Part shown: positions 11,961-22,979 of the stretch, in pieces
How positions within the stretch are numbered: position 1 is the first letter of the stretch
Layout of the letters: each line of letters starts with the position of its first letter
Origin: Hetaerina americana
Lineage: Eukaryota > Arthropoda > Insecta > Odonata > Calopterygidae
Direction of reading: 5' to 3'
NCBI GenBank assembly: GCA_022747635.1
Contig: JAKTNV010000009.1
Location: 26,855,122 to 26,919,121 of the forward strand
Length of the DNA stretch: 64,000 nucleotides
Translations under genes and position numbers: made by a program
The notes under the pieces: model-generated
What the model was told of the DNA's origin: nothing
What the model saw: only the letters and a program-made list of their open reading frames with translations
Databases searched by the model: none

Positions 11961-12890
11961 CGTGAAACGTCAACTCCATCCACCACGGAGTAGTTAAGAG
12001 AAAATCCGAGCCGCCTCCCACATTGTCACCGTCCTTAATGTGTGGAGTCGTACGTTTATGTTGGTGCCCTAGCAGCCTGTTCTATCTCTGTGGTGGGGAA
12101 AATATCATGGCGGCCCGGGGAACTGCATTCTTTTGCTTGAATATCACAGTTTTTTTCTTCGTGATCTTATTCCCAGAATGTGAGCTTTTTTTCAAATATT
12201 TTCCTCTAACAGGATACGAGCGGCGATTAATAGTCTCCTTAACATCTTCATGTCCCGAAACTTTGCGTGAACAAGTTAGCTTATAGTTTTTATTTCCCTC
12301 CTTTCAGTATGAATGCTTGGTCATACAAATACATCATGTTGAATGGTGGCATTCGACACGGTTATTTGTATCGAGTCATTCCGTGCGGTTTTCGTGTGGG
12401 AATTAGGACGAAACATCTGTTTTTACCACAAACTGCTAGTCCTCTACAGCCGAAAGAAAATATCTTTCCACCTTAACCAAACTCGAAATCAACAAATTTC
12501 GTAATTTTCTGATCGGTGGTTCAACATCAATCATTTTTTCTTGGCGGATCCCCATGTAAAATTTGCATATTAACAAAAATCTCTTCGCGTTAAATCGTAC
12601 ACTTTCTGTTATTTCTTCCTCGAAAGCATTGATCTCGTATTCGTAGCCATTTTTGATAGTTTATTTTTGAGAATGGCGGAATTTAACAGCGAGATGAAAC
12701 TCTCGCGTGCGGGGAGGAGGAGTCCTTGAATCTGTCGTGTCAAAAATTCGCGAAGACGAGACAAACACCATTGGTAGAAAAATGGTGCCAAACGAGGAAA
12801 CAATGTATAGCTATCGCTGACAATTTCTAGCCGGCTAAGCGAGAATAAACGAACTTCAACTACGGAAAGAAAAAAATGATTATATATTTC
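11961..12890. other. Non-coding stretch with an isolated 3' splice-site-like sequence
   Basis: At 12287-12307 a polypyrimidine stretch ending in TTTCAG resembles a good 3' splice site. The frame that follows (MNAWSYKYIMLNGG..., to a stop near 12474) has no good donor and no recognised domain, so I do not call an exon. Confidence 0.35.
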
Positions 12891-12899
12891 CTGGTGCAC

Positions 12900-13800
12900 C
12901 ATCAAGACGCCGGATGGCGTTTCGGGTTGCCCGCCTTCCCCTTCCAGTCAGCTAGCCAGCCAGCCAGCCTCCGTCGTTCCTTCAACAAACAGCGGAGCGC
13001 TCGCGAGTGTCAACAGCGAGAGCGTACGCTCTCAATTCTTGCCCCATCTGAACAACAACCAATTGGAGGCCACCACTCTCTCACACACACACTCGACTCC
13101 CGTTCCGAAACCCCTTCTCTTCTTCCTTCCTCCTTCAGTCCTGAAGCATCCTCGTGGAGCATCTTGTGAAGCGTGCGTAATGACACGGAGGCGGCTCCCG
13201 AAATCCCCCCCACAAAACACCCTCCCACCTTTTAGCTCGGGCACGCGTTGCTGACGGCCCCCCTGATCTTCGCTTGTCTCCGTCGACAGCCTCTCACCCC
13301 ACGCGCGCGCGCACACACAATCACGTACACACGCCCTCCTAAAGCAGCCCACTACACGCCAATCCCAGGGAGGTTCCGAGGAGCGGGGCATACTACCCGT
13401 CGGGGAGACCTTTCCTTAAAAACCACTCCATCAAGAGTCGTGGATGAGGAAGAGGGAGGATTTGTGGAGGAGAGAGGAAGAAGAGGGGGGGAAGGTTTGC
13501 TCAAAACGTTGCCGCTGTGGCATTGGGGTTCCCCAAGTCCCCCCTCCCCCAACTCCTCCTCCTCCTCTCTCTTGCACTCCTGACATCCTTGCTTAATGGC
13601 TAAAGGATCTGAAGTGTCGTGCTCAACCCTTCTCTCAAACAAACATCTCTCCCTCCTCCCCCTCTCTCACTCCCCGGATCATTCGTTTGATTGAGGAGTG
13701 CAGCCTCGGCTTATTGTTATTTCTTCTTTCGGCGCAGTCCTCCGACGGCTGTGTGCTGTGCGCCCGCGCTAGAGAGAGATGAGAGAGAGAGCGAGTGTGT
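12900..13800. other. GC-rich island with an R-to-Y switch and short CA/GA repeats
   Basis: This elevated-GC block contains (AC)n runs near 13082-13095 and 13305-13330 and a GA run near 13770-13796. A purine-rich segment at about 13436-13499 is followed by a pyrimidine-rich segment at about 13530-13680. A tandem AGCC array lies at about 12950-12970. The open frames on both strands are skew-driven. A TCAGT initiator-like word occurs near 12947, but no other core promoter element supports a start site. Confidence 0.45.
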
Positions 13801-15865
13801 GTGCAAACACGAGCCTCTCGTACACAGAAGAGTGGGCTTATTTGATTAACACCTCTCGATTGTCTTTGAGGTTCGTCTTTGTCCTCTTGCTTCCTCGAGT
13901 TAAAAAAAATATATATTCGTATGAACTCTTCGCGTCTCTGCAATTTGGGGCCGGCGAATATATCATTATGTTCGCTTGCCATCGAATACCCTTGTATTCA
14001 TTTGGTGAACTCGAAATTATTTTTGGTAATGGATCATTTTTTAATAATTTGGGCGACGCATTGCGTGGGTGAAAAAAATGTGTCATCTTATTAACCCTCG
14101 GAACGGAGCGTATTTTATTTAGTATATCATACGGTCCCGTGGCCTTCGCAAGTGGTAGGAGAAAGTCCTCTTCTGCTATACTTTTAAGTTGCCCGATTTT
14201 AAGCGCTATTATGCGGAAACAAGAGGCGTGCCGAAATATTGACGTGATCGCTTTCTTGACGAATTGGTCGGTTAATTCGTGCAGATTTTCAATCTCCAGT
14301 CTCAAACTTATGAGGTCTAGGGAACATTACCCAATATTTAAAATCCTGTATTCAATTATCGTGCGATTAGACTTGAATAACGCGGTGACCTAATTTAATC
14401 ACTAGAATTATCAAAAAACCTTCCATTGAGAGAATTCAACTTCCAAAGTTGAGGATAGACGTTCATTTGAGAGATTACGAGTACTTTACCTAATTTCCCT
14501 AATCCTATTCCTCTTTTCTATTCCACTGCTTTGGAATCGCATCAACCTGTGTCACTCCTGAAGTCGTCCATAAATTCCGCATCCCATGAATGATTTTGTG
14601 GCACGTACGTATGTGAAATGGGTGGTGTGTATTTCTGCAAAGTCCCTGCCTTCGAAATTGCTCTCGCCAGCAAATCGGTCTTAGAAACGTTTATTTTGGT
14701 CTGCGAATAGCTCAAGAGTCAGGCCTTTGCCGCGGCAGGTGTGTATGTATTGCCGAGACGTGACTTGATGTACAATCAGTGATCGCTTTAATAAACTTGC
14801 GAGAGGTGGAATTCTCTTAGAACCTACAGCCTGGGCCGCTTTCCCTCCGTCTAGGAAGTTTTCGATTCCCAGTTTCGTATGCTATTACTCATCTCTCGAA
14901 CGCGATTTATGCGAATTTTATGTTCCCTTATCTGTTTTAGTTTGTTCTTGCTCGAAAGGGGTCGTGATATCGAAGCCTCTTGAATATGCTGCCGTCATTA
15001 ATTAAGCTGAGAAAGCGTTGACTTCCTGTTTCTTGTTTACGTCATTGAAATGTTTTTGAACTCGTGTCATTAGTGAATTAAGAGACAGGGGCTCTGGCAG
15101 AACGGCTCGCTTCCGGGCAGGTAAACTGGTATTTTTGAAGCCCGTCAGGATGTGTGAGCTGTGTAAAAGGTGACATTATCTTGAGTCGGAAATGAGCCTT
15201 TGGTGCCCAGAAAATGGTATCAAGGGAGAATGTTGAAGTGATAACGCCGTAAGGAACCGAGAGAAGTTTCGACCTCCTTAAAAACTTCTTCGGTTTGCCT
15301 ATGTATATAAATGCCTTTAATGTGCTCTCCGTGGGCTCTCGTGATCGTTGAGCCCTTATTTCCGCGACAGGCTTAATTGATATAAACGCCGATGATGGAT
15401 GGTAATGAGCCAAGGTTTCCCCTTCCAGTAACTGGATTTTCGGTAGCGTCGTTTGTGTTGCATTGGTGAACTTTTATTTAGCAATACACATTCATCGGGA
15501 TATTTTTAATTGAATATTGTGTTTTTTCATGTTCTGTGTTAGTTACAGCCGTTGAAAAATGTTGGTAGGTAAGTTATTTTGATGAATATGCGGTTTTTCC
15601 GGATACAATGGAAATCGGGGGTGGGGGAAGAATATGTGAAGAATGCATTGCAACCATTGGTCTCCTCATTCTCCCTGCACCGACGACACTACTCCCACTC
15701 GCCCGGCGATCAACTTGCCCTTACGGCTTCCTTCACTTTATACGAAAGTGTGGACTGGAATATCCCGCCACCGACATTCTCCGCGTGGGAAACAAGTCTG
15801 TCTGTAGCTCAAAAATCTCCATTGCTTTTATTTGCTCGAAATTAACAAGCACATCTTAACTTAGT
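13801..15865. other. Non-coding stretch; long minus-strand open frame of chance length
   Basis: A minus-strand frame at 13838-14305 stays open for 155 codons from a TTG. No domain is recognised, the plus strand is also open over part of it, and roughly this many such frames are expected by chance in 64 kb. The rest holds no recognised feature. Confidence 0.45.
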
Positions 15866-15869
15866 AGCA

Positions 15870-15905
15870 GTCATGAGGGCTTGTGGCAGGGGATATTAGA
15901 TGAGT
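15870..15905 (+). repeat. Degenerate copy of the dispersed hairpin repeat
   Basis: GAGGGCTTGTGGCAGGGGAT followed by ATTAGA matches the 3' half of the copy at 47787-47830 (AAGGGCTTGTGGCGGGGGGT then GTTAGG). The left CAAGCC arm is lost, so it is probably a remnant of the same family. Confidence 0.45.
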
Positions 15906-16350
15906 AACTATTCTGTAAATTGGAGATTATTATCATTCCGAATCATTATTTTAGGGATTTTTGAACTATCGTATGTAATATAGCTTTGTAGTTACCAATT
16001 TTGCGAAGGCTCCATAATTCAGCGCTAAACATTGTTTAGCTTCTCACTATGGCCTCTATAAGCAATGTGATGCGGGACTGAAAGTACATATACACTCTTT
16101 GCGCCGTCGGTCAAACTCGAACGCTTTATTTTACCTGATATTTGAAGTGGTGCACGTAATCTACGTGCTTCCAATGGCTGCCACACCGATCAGGATGATG
16201 GAACTTCTAAAGATGTTGTTTTTAGTATTTGGATCGTGAATGCCCGGATACTTCAGTCTTGAATTTGTATTACCAGACATTTGTGCCCTTGGTGTTGTTT
16301 TTTCCCTTCCCCGCGTGATGTGGATGCTCTTCACCGAGGACAACCCCTGA
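15906..16350. other. Non-coding stretch
   Basis: AT-rich sequence. A small perfect hairpin lies at 16152-16168 (GCACGTA, three bases, TACGTGC). Nothing else is recognised. Confidence 0.5.
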
Positions 16351-16364
16351 ATAAATCACCTCGT

Positions 16365-16615
16365 AATTGGACGTCGAGTGGGAATGAGATCAGTCGCACC
16401 GCACCGTCGACGACCCCGGGTGAAAGCCCCCCCCGCACAGACGCCCCCGCGCTCCCCGTTTAGCTTCCCTCGCATACGTCCGTCCGTCCGTTCGTTCTAA
16501 GTGCGCGCACACAATCACCATCCGAGCAACGACACGGGCCTGCCCGGGCCTCGCGAAGAGGCGCGCGCGTTCCAGGCAATGACGGACCCTAACTGAGGGG
16601 GGGGGCGCTGGGCGT
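16365..16615. other. CpG island
   Basis: By eye this stretch contains about 33 CpG dinucleotides in some 260 bp, far above its surroundings. It includes the runs GCGCGCGCG and GTCCGTCCGTCCG. Such density can mark a promoter or first exon, but I find no open reading frame with coding character and no convincing start-site set. Confidence 0.55.
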
Positions 16616-16719
16616 CCTCAACTACTCTCCCTCTCCCCGCAAACAGCCACAGGTCGACGATGCAACCGCCACATGCCATTACGTGAGTTCCACGCTTAGA
16701 ATACTTTAAAGCCCGGGCC

Positions 16720-17130
16720 CTTTGGTTTCCTTCCCCCCCCCCTTCGCATTCTCCCCCACCCTAATGCTCCCCCTTTGCCTCTCCCAAACTCTCTCCCTCC
16801 CCTTCATCCTTCTCATTCCAACACACACACACATCCTAGCTGCCGCCCGTCCACCCCCGCCTTCGACTCAAGGAAAGCGTGGAATGGCATTCTATAGTCC
16901 GTAACGGTACTTCCTTCCCTTGCTGGTCAGTTGATGCTCTCGTCCCCCCGTCTTCCACCGTCATTCTGACCATTCTCTCCCCACACCCGAGTTCCCACTG
17001 CCCCATCCCCTTCGACCTTTGCCTAACTCTTCTCCTCTTCATTCCGTCCCCCTCCCCTGCCCCCCCCCCCTTAGTCTCTCCCACACGACGGCCCTCCTTA
17101 GCTCTTCTTGCCCGCACCACTATCATCTTT
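16720..17130. repeat. Polypyrimidine tract with C runs
   Basis: Strongly C/T-biased on the plus strand for about 400 bp. It has C runs at 16733-16742 and 17060-17070 and a short CA repeat near 16822-16833. The open frames in it are low-complexity Pro/Ser/Leu or, on the minus strand, Gly/Glu/Arg. Confidence 0.75.
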
Positions 17131-17590
17131 CCCCGATTCCGTGTGTGTATGTAAGTAAATGTATATTCATATGCATGTACGAACTAGTATTTGTACACGT
17201 GTGGCTACTGCCCTAATACCCTATGCCATTCGTCCTTGCGACGGCTTGCGGATTATTATGGAGATGTATATGACTCCTCTTATCGTTTCGAACTTTTTCT
17301 CCCCTCCTCCTCCGGGTCATTTCGGGCCAGAACACGTGCAGTAAACCCGAAAGAATCCCTCCGTTCTGTGTCGAGCTATTCTTTAGTTTTCCTTACTTTA
17401 ATATTTCCAAAGTACTCGTATAAAAAAATACAATTCATGGGTTTAATTTCGTATCTTCGTCTATGTGATCATCTCACTATTTGTCTTTTCCTATTGAAGA
17501 AAGAAATGGATTAAATTACTTAAATATTTCCGAAAAAGAATTACCCATTGTGCTGTCTTCGTGCTAACGAAATAGTTACCGGGCGGGTTA
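17131..17590. other. Non-coding stretch
   Basis: No recognised feature. A frame at 17191-17514 lacks a domain and runs into AT-rich sequence. Confidence 0.5.
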
Positions 17591-17594
17591 CACT

Positions 17595-17655
17595 CGTGAC
17601 CAGTTAACATGCTCACTAAATCAAAGGGTCGTATTTCCGGACCTGGATTACGATG
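17595..17655 (+). mobile_element. Possible tRNA-like SINE head, degenerate
   Basis: The order of words here (CCAGTTAACATGCTC, AAATCAAAGGGTCG, TTTCCGGACC) resembles the D-arm, variable and T-arm spacing of tRNA-derived SINE heads. The B box is poor, no body or target-site duplication was found, and the call is weak. Confidence 0.28.
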
Positions 17656-17659
17656 GCTG

Positions 17660-18640
17660 GTGGTTAGTTGTGAAGGAAAATTTATTTTTTCGAGGCAGAA
17701 AAATGTTTGATTTCACCCCCATGAATTCGTTCTTTAGAATAGTCACGAATTCGTTCTTTCTCCCGAGAATTCAAATTTGACCCCGAGCACAGATTCGTTG
17801 TTTTAGGTTTATTTTACATTGTTCTCAGCCTTCGTGAGAGCCTACAGTAAATGTCCTGCCGCTAAGGGATTTAAATCTCTGTTCAGTGATGGAATCTGTT
17901 TGTTTTCGAAATTCTTCGTTCGTACGTTCACTGTAAAATTAAACTTGAGAGAAAAATAAATTTTTGAGTTTTCAATGTTACCACATGGTATTATCCCCAT
18001 TACAGCAAAGAGTAAATGTAAGATTGTTAGACTTCTTTTATTTAGAGATGCGTGCTTACTTGTTACTGTTGTTTCACTGAAATCATCATCGCATGCATGT
18101 ATCTTAACTATCATTGGATAACATATTCAGCATCTTAATCATTTAAAATACGAAAGAACTCCTAATTAGTGTGAAATTCTAAATGCTAATGTTTGCGATA
18201 TTTTTGAGATAGTGATTGACTTTAACAGCGGCATATTTATAAGAAATTTTTGAAAATTTTTTAGCAATCAAAACGTCATTACTGAATTGTGAAATTTGAA
18301 AAATCATTTTCAGACGGTTCAATGCGGAAATATTATTTATAGTAAGGCACATGGGTCAATTATTGCTTACAGATTCCGGTGCCGACTGGAGCAGGCCATT
18401 AATTATTGGCTCTTAGGGGCATGTCGTCAATGGATTTGGGAACGTCGAAATGACAGGCCACTCTATGGGAGATGCTCACTATAATTTAGTCCCTAACCCC
18501 TTAAGTGTTTGAGGCTTTGATGTGACTTTTACGATTCTTATATGGTCACCGACGCGTGGAAAGTCTCCTTTAGACGCTGGTTGCTCATCGTTCCCACGCA
18601 ACTTCTTTGCGAACGCATTGATCGAAGCAATCAAACGAAA
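17660..18640. other. AT-rich non-coding stretch
   Basis: A 13-bp word, GAATTCGTTCTTT, is repeated within about 25 bp near 17722-17761. No gene or RNA recognised. Confidence 0.5.
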
Positions 18641-19100
18641 TTAGAGTCATTTTTCATTCCTCCCCACCCTCTCCTCTCACCACCCCCTTCCTCCCACTTA
18701 ACATTAATCAGCGGTTCTCTCCTCGTGGCGGTAAGCGCGTTTCCCCCGCTTCGCAACCCCCCGCCTCGCTACCCCTGCGCACTCCTTGGGCGCTCCCGCT
18801 GCGAGATGAAAATAATAATAATAATAAAAGAGCACGCCTTCACTCCTCTGCTTGCACCTGCACGCACGATGCCACCAAAAACACTCGGTGTGCTCGGGGA
18901 TCACGTGACAATTCCACGCACGGGCGAAGGAAATTTCCCCACCACGAGTGTTATCACTGCTCCCCACCTCGAGTCCTACCAACATTATCGACTCGCCGTG
19001 CATAATTCTGCGAATTTATACTTTCCAGTCATTCTCACCAGCAAACACTACTGTTGGCCCTGCGTAGGGCTGGAATTCTGTTTTCTCGTAGTGCGATAAC
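18641..19100. other. GC-rich patch with (AAT)n microsatellite
   Basis: A pyrimidine-rich start (about 18655-18700) is followed by CpG-rich sequence, with an (AAT)6 repeat at 18809-18827. The frame at 18542-19099 stays open for 185 codons but crosses the microsatellite and has no recognised domain; on balance it is non-coding. Confidence 0.45.
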
Positions 19101-21385
19101 GACACACCGGTCGCATAGTTGTCGGTCTATCTATGTATTTCGGAACGTCAACCTCATCGCCTTCCATTGCTAAAATTGGGCTGATCTTGCAGGAGAGAAG
19201 GGCTACTTCTTACGTTGCGTTATTACTTTAGTTGAAAATAATATGAAGAATTTCTGTTCGATGGGAAGTGCCAGAGAGATTAGTGTGAATAATACCATAT
19301 GGGTAACGTCTTTATTAGGAAGAAATAAAATCCCATGCCAGATTCGGTGATTCCTCAGTACCCTCGCCTAATTTTTTATTCAACCATCATGCCGGATGGC
19401 GACATAGGAGTGGCGTGGCGTATTCATCGATTCGATTCGCTTTGTAGTTCAGATTTCCCAGGTGATGTCTGAGGTCCGAGAAGTGTCGCAGTTCTTGGGA
19501 TCGTTCCTGAGTTTTGGAGGAATCGAGACGATGGCGAGCCAGGTATCTCACCTTCTTAGAAGTTTAGCTACAGCCTGGATTTTAGAGAGCGTTCTTGTGA
19601 GTCGACGCGTATCAGCCTTTTATGGTCCGAACTCCTCACGAGAACGTATCCAGAAGTCACAGTGAAGAAATTTATTTATAACCACACTAAAGATAGTGTT
19701 ACGGGCCTTTTTCGTGGAGGGAATACATCCAGTGCTTCAGCTGGCGTGGCTCCATGATAACGGGCGGGATATCTCACAATCAGCTTCCTATCAGATAGTG
19801 AAAAAAATATATTGGCCCCTATTATCTTATCCGTCCGTTATCATATACGCAGTCTTTGGTCGAATTAATCATCAGGCCCGTGCTAAATGCTTTCAAATTT
19901 GAATCCGATGCGTGACTGTTCGCATGGTGAAGACCCCTATACGAACAGTGAATTTGAGCCATAGGTTTTGAAGATATTGTTGTTCATTAGTTGGGTATTT
20001 GTGAAACATTTATGCATTGAACTCTGCTTAAAACATTCCCGCTTTTAACGGATTGGGAATTTGAGATTCCCGACGTGGTGGGGAATAAAATGGAAATGAG
20101 GCTACGGCAGGGAGGTGAACGAAGAAAGGAGGAGGAGGAAGTGAAAGAAGACGAGGAGATCCGGAGAAGAAAGATTACGCGAAGGAGAGAACAGGACGAG
20201 GGGACGGCAGGGCTTTCGGCTCCGCGCACTCAACGCCAAAGGCAAAAGCAGGCCAACCAACCGCCATGTGGTATTCTTCTCGGATATTTTCCTTATATGC
20301 TTTTTTGGGTACATTTCCCCACTATGCGTTAAATTAGAAGGAGGGGGAATAGACAACTTTTTTGACGGCCCAGAGCTATTCGGATCCTCGGTTTTCCAGA
20401 AAACCGCGCTACGATCTTCTTTTTTCAGCATACATTGTGGCATTTCAAGTTACTTGATTCGACCCCTTATTGCTTAGATTTAAATTTCATGAAGAGGAAA
20501 TTTAATCTCTAGGACAGACAAGGCCTTTCATAAAAACCTTCCATCTTCTTCAAAGTCATCCATTGCACCAAAATAAACCTGGCGAAGATTGAATAATTGT
20601 AATTTTACCCTATTTCTATACGCAGAAATAACACGGGCCCTCAAGAGCTTGATCTCAGGAACTGCCCAATCCATCCACTTCACATTTTAGATATGCCGTC
20701 AATTAGGGATAGAATTTAGCTACAGATTTAAAATTATGTGACGGGTAAAAATGACGTGAGGAAAACCGAGATAGCTGTGATAAGAGAGTATCTAATTATC
20801 GCGAATGAGGGGGAAAAAGATGGAATCAGAGGAAGTTTTTTTTTGGTGGAGTGATAAAGGGTAAAGGGAATAAGAGCCGCATGTCACGGAAGTGAAAACA
20901 GAGGAAGGAAAGTAAAAACCAAAAAGGGGTTGAGGTACGCGGCTGTGGGGGACCGGAGTGAAAGATTAATGCAAGGCGCATTGAGACTATTCTGCTCCTT
21001 CAAATAATGCACTATGGGACTGGAATGGACGAAGCTAGATGTGAAAAATAAAAAAATCGTACTTGGAAAATACAGTGGAAGAGATGTCAGACGAAGTGAA
21101 ATTAATATGCAGCATTGAGAGGCGTACTGTTACTGACGGGAATTTTTCGAGAATCTCCGGCCGGAACATTGAAAATCGTGATAAAATTTAGTTTCTACCG
21201 ACATGTAAGTGTGCTTTTGGGAGACGGGGATAGATAGGGATTAGTAAAACTGCCGTGGCAGTGTTAACCTCTGCAGTTTTCGATGGCATGAATCGGTGAG
21301 AGTCATTCTCGAAGGATGGCACGGGTATTACCGGCCATTTTGGAGCTAGTGCACGAGCCTATGGCCTCTGTTAATGGGCGTGTGC
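19101..21385. other. Non-coding stretch
   Basis: AT-rich sequence with a purine-rich patch near 20100-20210. A tight perfect hairpin lies at 20389-20406 (CGGTTTTC, CA, GAAAACCG). No gene recognised. Confidence 0.5.
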
Positions 21386-21389
21386 AGAA

Positions 21390-22180
21390 GGGATGAGTGA
21401 AGGATATAAGGAGTGCGAAAGGGAGAAGGGGAGTCTGGGAGGGAGAAAGAAGAGGAGAAGGAAGAGCGAAGAGGAATGATGGGGGAAGGCGGAGGGAGGG
21501 TGAGGAGTCGTCAGCATCAAGGAAGGAAGGCCTGGGACGCCTGGGAGGAAACCGGTTCGTCTGGGAGGCTCTCTCTCTCGCCTTGCGCTCCGTCTCCATC
21601 TTATTCCTCCACCCCACCTCTTCCTCCTCTTTCGCCCCGAGGATAACCCTTCAAAATCTTCTCCCCCCCACCCTTCCCGCATCCCCCTCTCCTCCCCCCA
21701 CGCCCCCTCCCTCTCCTCGACATTCCCTCCGTCCCACTCCCCTTCTTTGCATCTCTTACGTATGCCAGCGTCCATCTTTCCCACCGGACGGACACCGGCC
21801 TTCCCATTCGAGATTGTGGCCCACCCTTTCTTTCGGGACCCTTCACTCCCCTCCCACCTCCAGGAGGAGGGGGAAAAAATATGTACACAAAACATCCCGG
21901 ATGCCTCTTTTTCGTAAAATGTGACTCGTCGCAGGGTTGCTTCCACCCCGCCCACCCTCTCCCCGCCTTCCTTTTCAGATCCCTTCGGTTTCCTCGCTCA
22001 TTTCCTCATCCCATCTTTTTCTCAGTCTCTCTCTGTCTCTTTCGCTCTCTCTGCGATCCTCTTTTTCTCCGCCTTTATCGCCTCCCTTCATTCTCCCCCT
22101 CTCCCTCTTCGCCTCCTCTCCGTCCTGTCTCTGGCATCCACCCTTTGTGCTGTCAGCCTCCCAGCTCGTCGCCGTGCCCA
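21390..22180. repeat. Long R-to-Y switch tract
   Basis: A purine-rich block (about 21390-21530) is followed, after a short mixed centre, by about 600 bp of pyrimidine-rich sequence (about 21570-22180). That block includes CT runs near 21570 and 22020-22050. The numerous overlapping open frames on both strands here are Ser/Pro/Leu-rich or Gly/Glu/Arg-rich and are artefacts of the skew. Either strand could fold by purine-pyrimidine pairing or form triplex DNA. Confidence 0.75.
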
Positions 22181-22620
22181 GGATTCGTCGCCCTTGAAGA
22201 TTTTCATTGTTTTCGTCCAAATTCCCGCCGTCCCATTTTCTGTTTTGTTTTTCCCGCTCTTCTTTCGACGTACTTCCAAGCTTCTAAGTTTTCCATGAAT
22301 CCGTATGGGTTTTACATTTTGCCGAGCTTCATCTTATAAATGTTTTATCCCTCTCGACCTTTCCCGATGGCCTCGTTCCTTTACGTTTGTGAAATTCTGG
22401 ACAGTATGTCATGATCTATCTATCATTTGGTCGTATCCCCCTCAACCATCATCTAAAGAGAATCAAACACCCACCTCAAAACCCATTGGTGCCTTAGAGT
22501 AACTTCAGCGTAGTAATTCTTGGAAGCATTAAAAAATAAATGAAGAATTTTCTTTATTGGTGCCTTGTGAGAAATAACAGTTCAGAGTACATTCAGCTCA
22601 GGTGGAATCCACGGAGGACG
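22181..22620. other. Non-coding stretch
   Basis: Grades from pyrimidine-rich to AT-rich. No feature recognised. Confidence 0.5.
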
Positions 22621-22622
22621 AT

Positions 22623-22695
22623 CAGTGTCACAAGTGGTTTAAGGGCACCTGACCCTTGAGTTATTCGAAGAATGAGAATATCCAATGGAGAGACC
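22623..22695 (+). mobile_element. Probable tRNA-like SINE head, degenerate
   Basis: GTCACAAGTGGTTTAAGGGC followed by ACCTGACC and TTGAGTTATTCGAAG resembles a tRNA D arm and anticodon region. GAATATCC at 22676-22683 sits where a B box (GGTTCGAATCC) is expected. The tail and target-site duplication could not be defined. Confidence 0.38.
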
Positions 22696-22938
22696 AACTC
22701 GGCTCGAATACCAAACCTAATGGAAGACCTGTCGGAATATTTTATTCCCCGTTTCATAACAGATTATGAGCATGCGTTTTGTCTCCGAGGTATAATAGAA
22801 ATGTGTTGTCCATTTTAGTGTAGATGTGTTTCAAATAATCATCTATAAATGGAGTATACTCCGTGTAAGTCTTGATTTATAATCATCCAGGTACGTAATA
22901 AGCTGTGTCTACAATATGTAATAGATACACAATACTCA

Positions 22939-22975
22939 CAAGCCACCGCAAGGGCGTGTGGCGGCTTGCGGTGTT
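22939..22975 (+). repeat. Dispersed hairpin repeat, most symmetric copy
   Basis: CAAGCC at 22939-22944 pairs with GGCTTG at 22963-22968, and the alternative pair CCGCAAG / CTTGCGG lies within the same 37 bp. The sequence shares the core CAAGCCACCGCAAGGG then GTGTGGCGG with copies at 44729 and 47787. The similarity does not extend far beyond about 45 bp. Confidence 0.7.
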
Positions 22976-22979
22976 TAAT

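Noticed and set aside
12287..12474. Apparent exon after a strong polypyrimidine-CAG acceptor
   Set aside because: No adequate donor follows and the frame that continues shows no recognised motif. The isolated acceptor is common in pyrimidine-rich DNA.
13838..14305. 155-codon minus-strand frame with reasonable composition (for example LHELTDQFVKKAITSIF)
   Set aside because: It starts at TTG, and in 64 kb a handful of frames this long are expected by chance. No motif or convincing splice pair supports it.
21371..21955. 194-codon minus-strand and 175-codon plus-strand frames
   Set aside because: Both are readings of the R-to-Y switch tract. They have no recognisable domain and overlapping frames are open on both strands.
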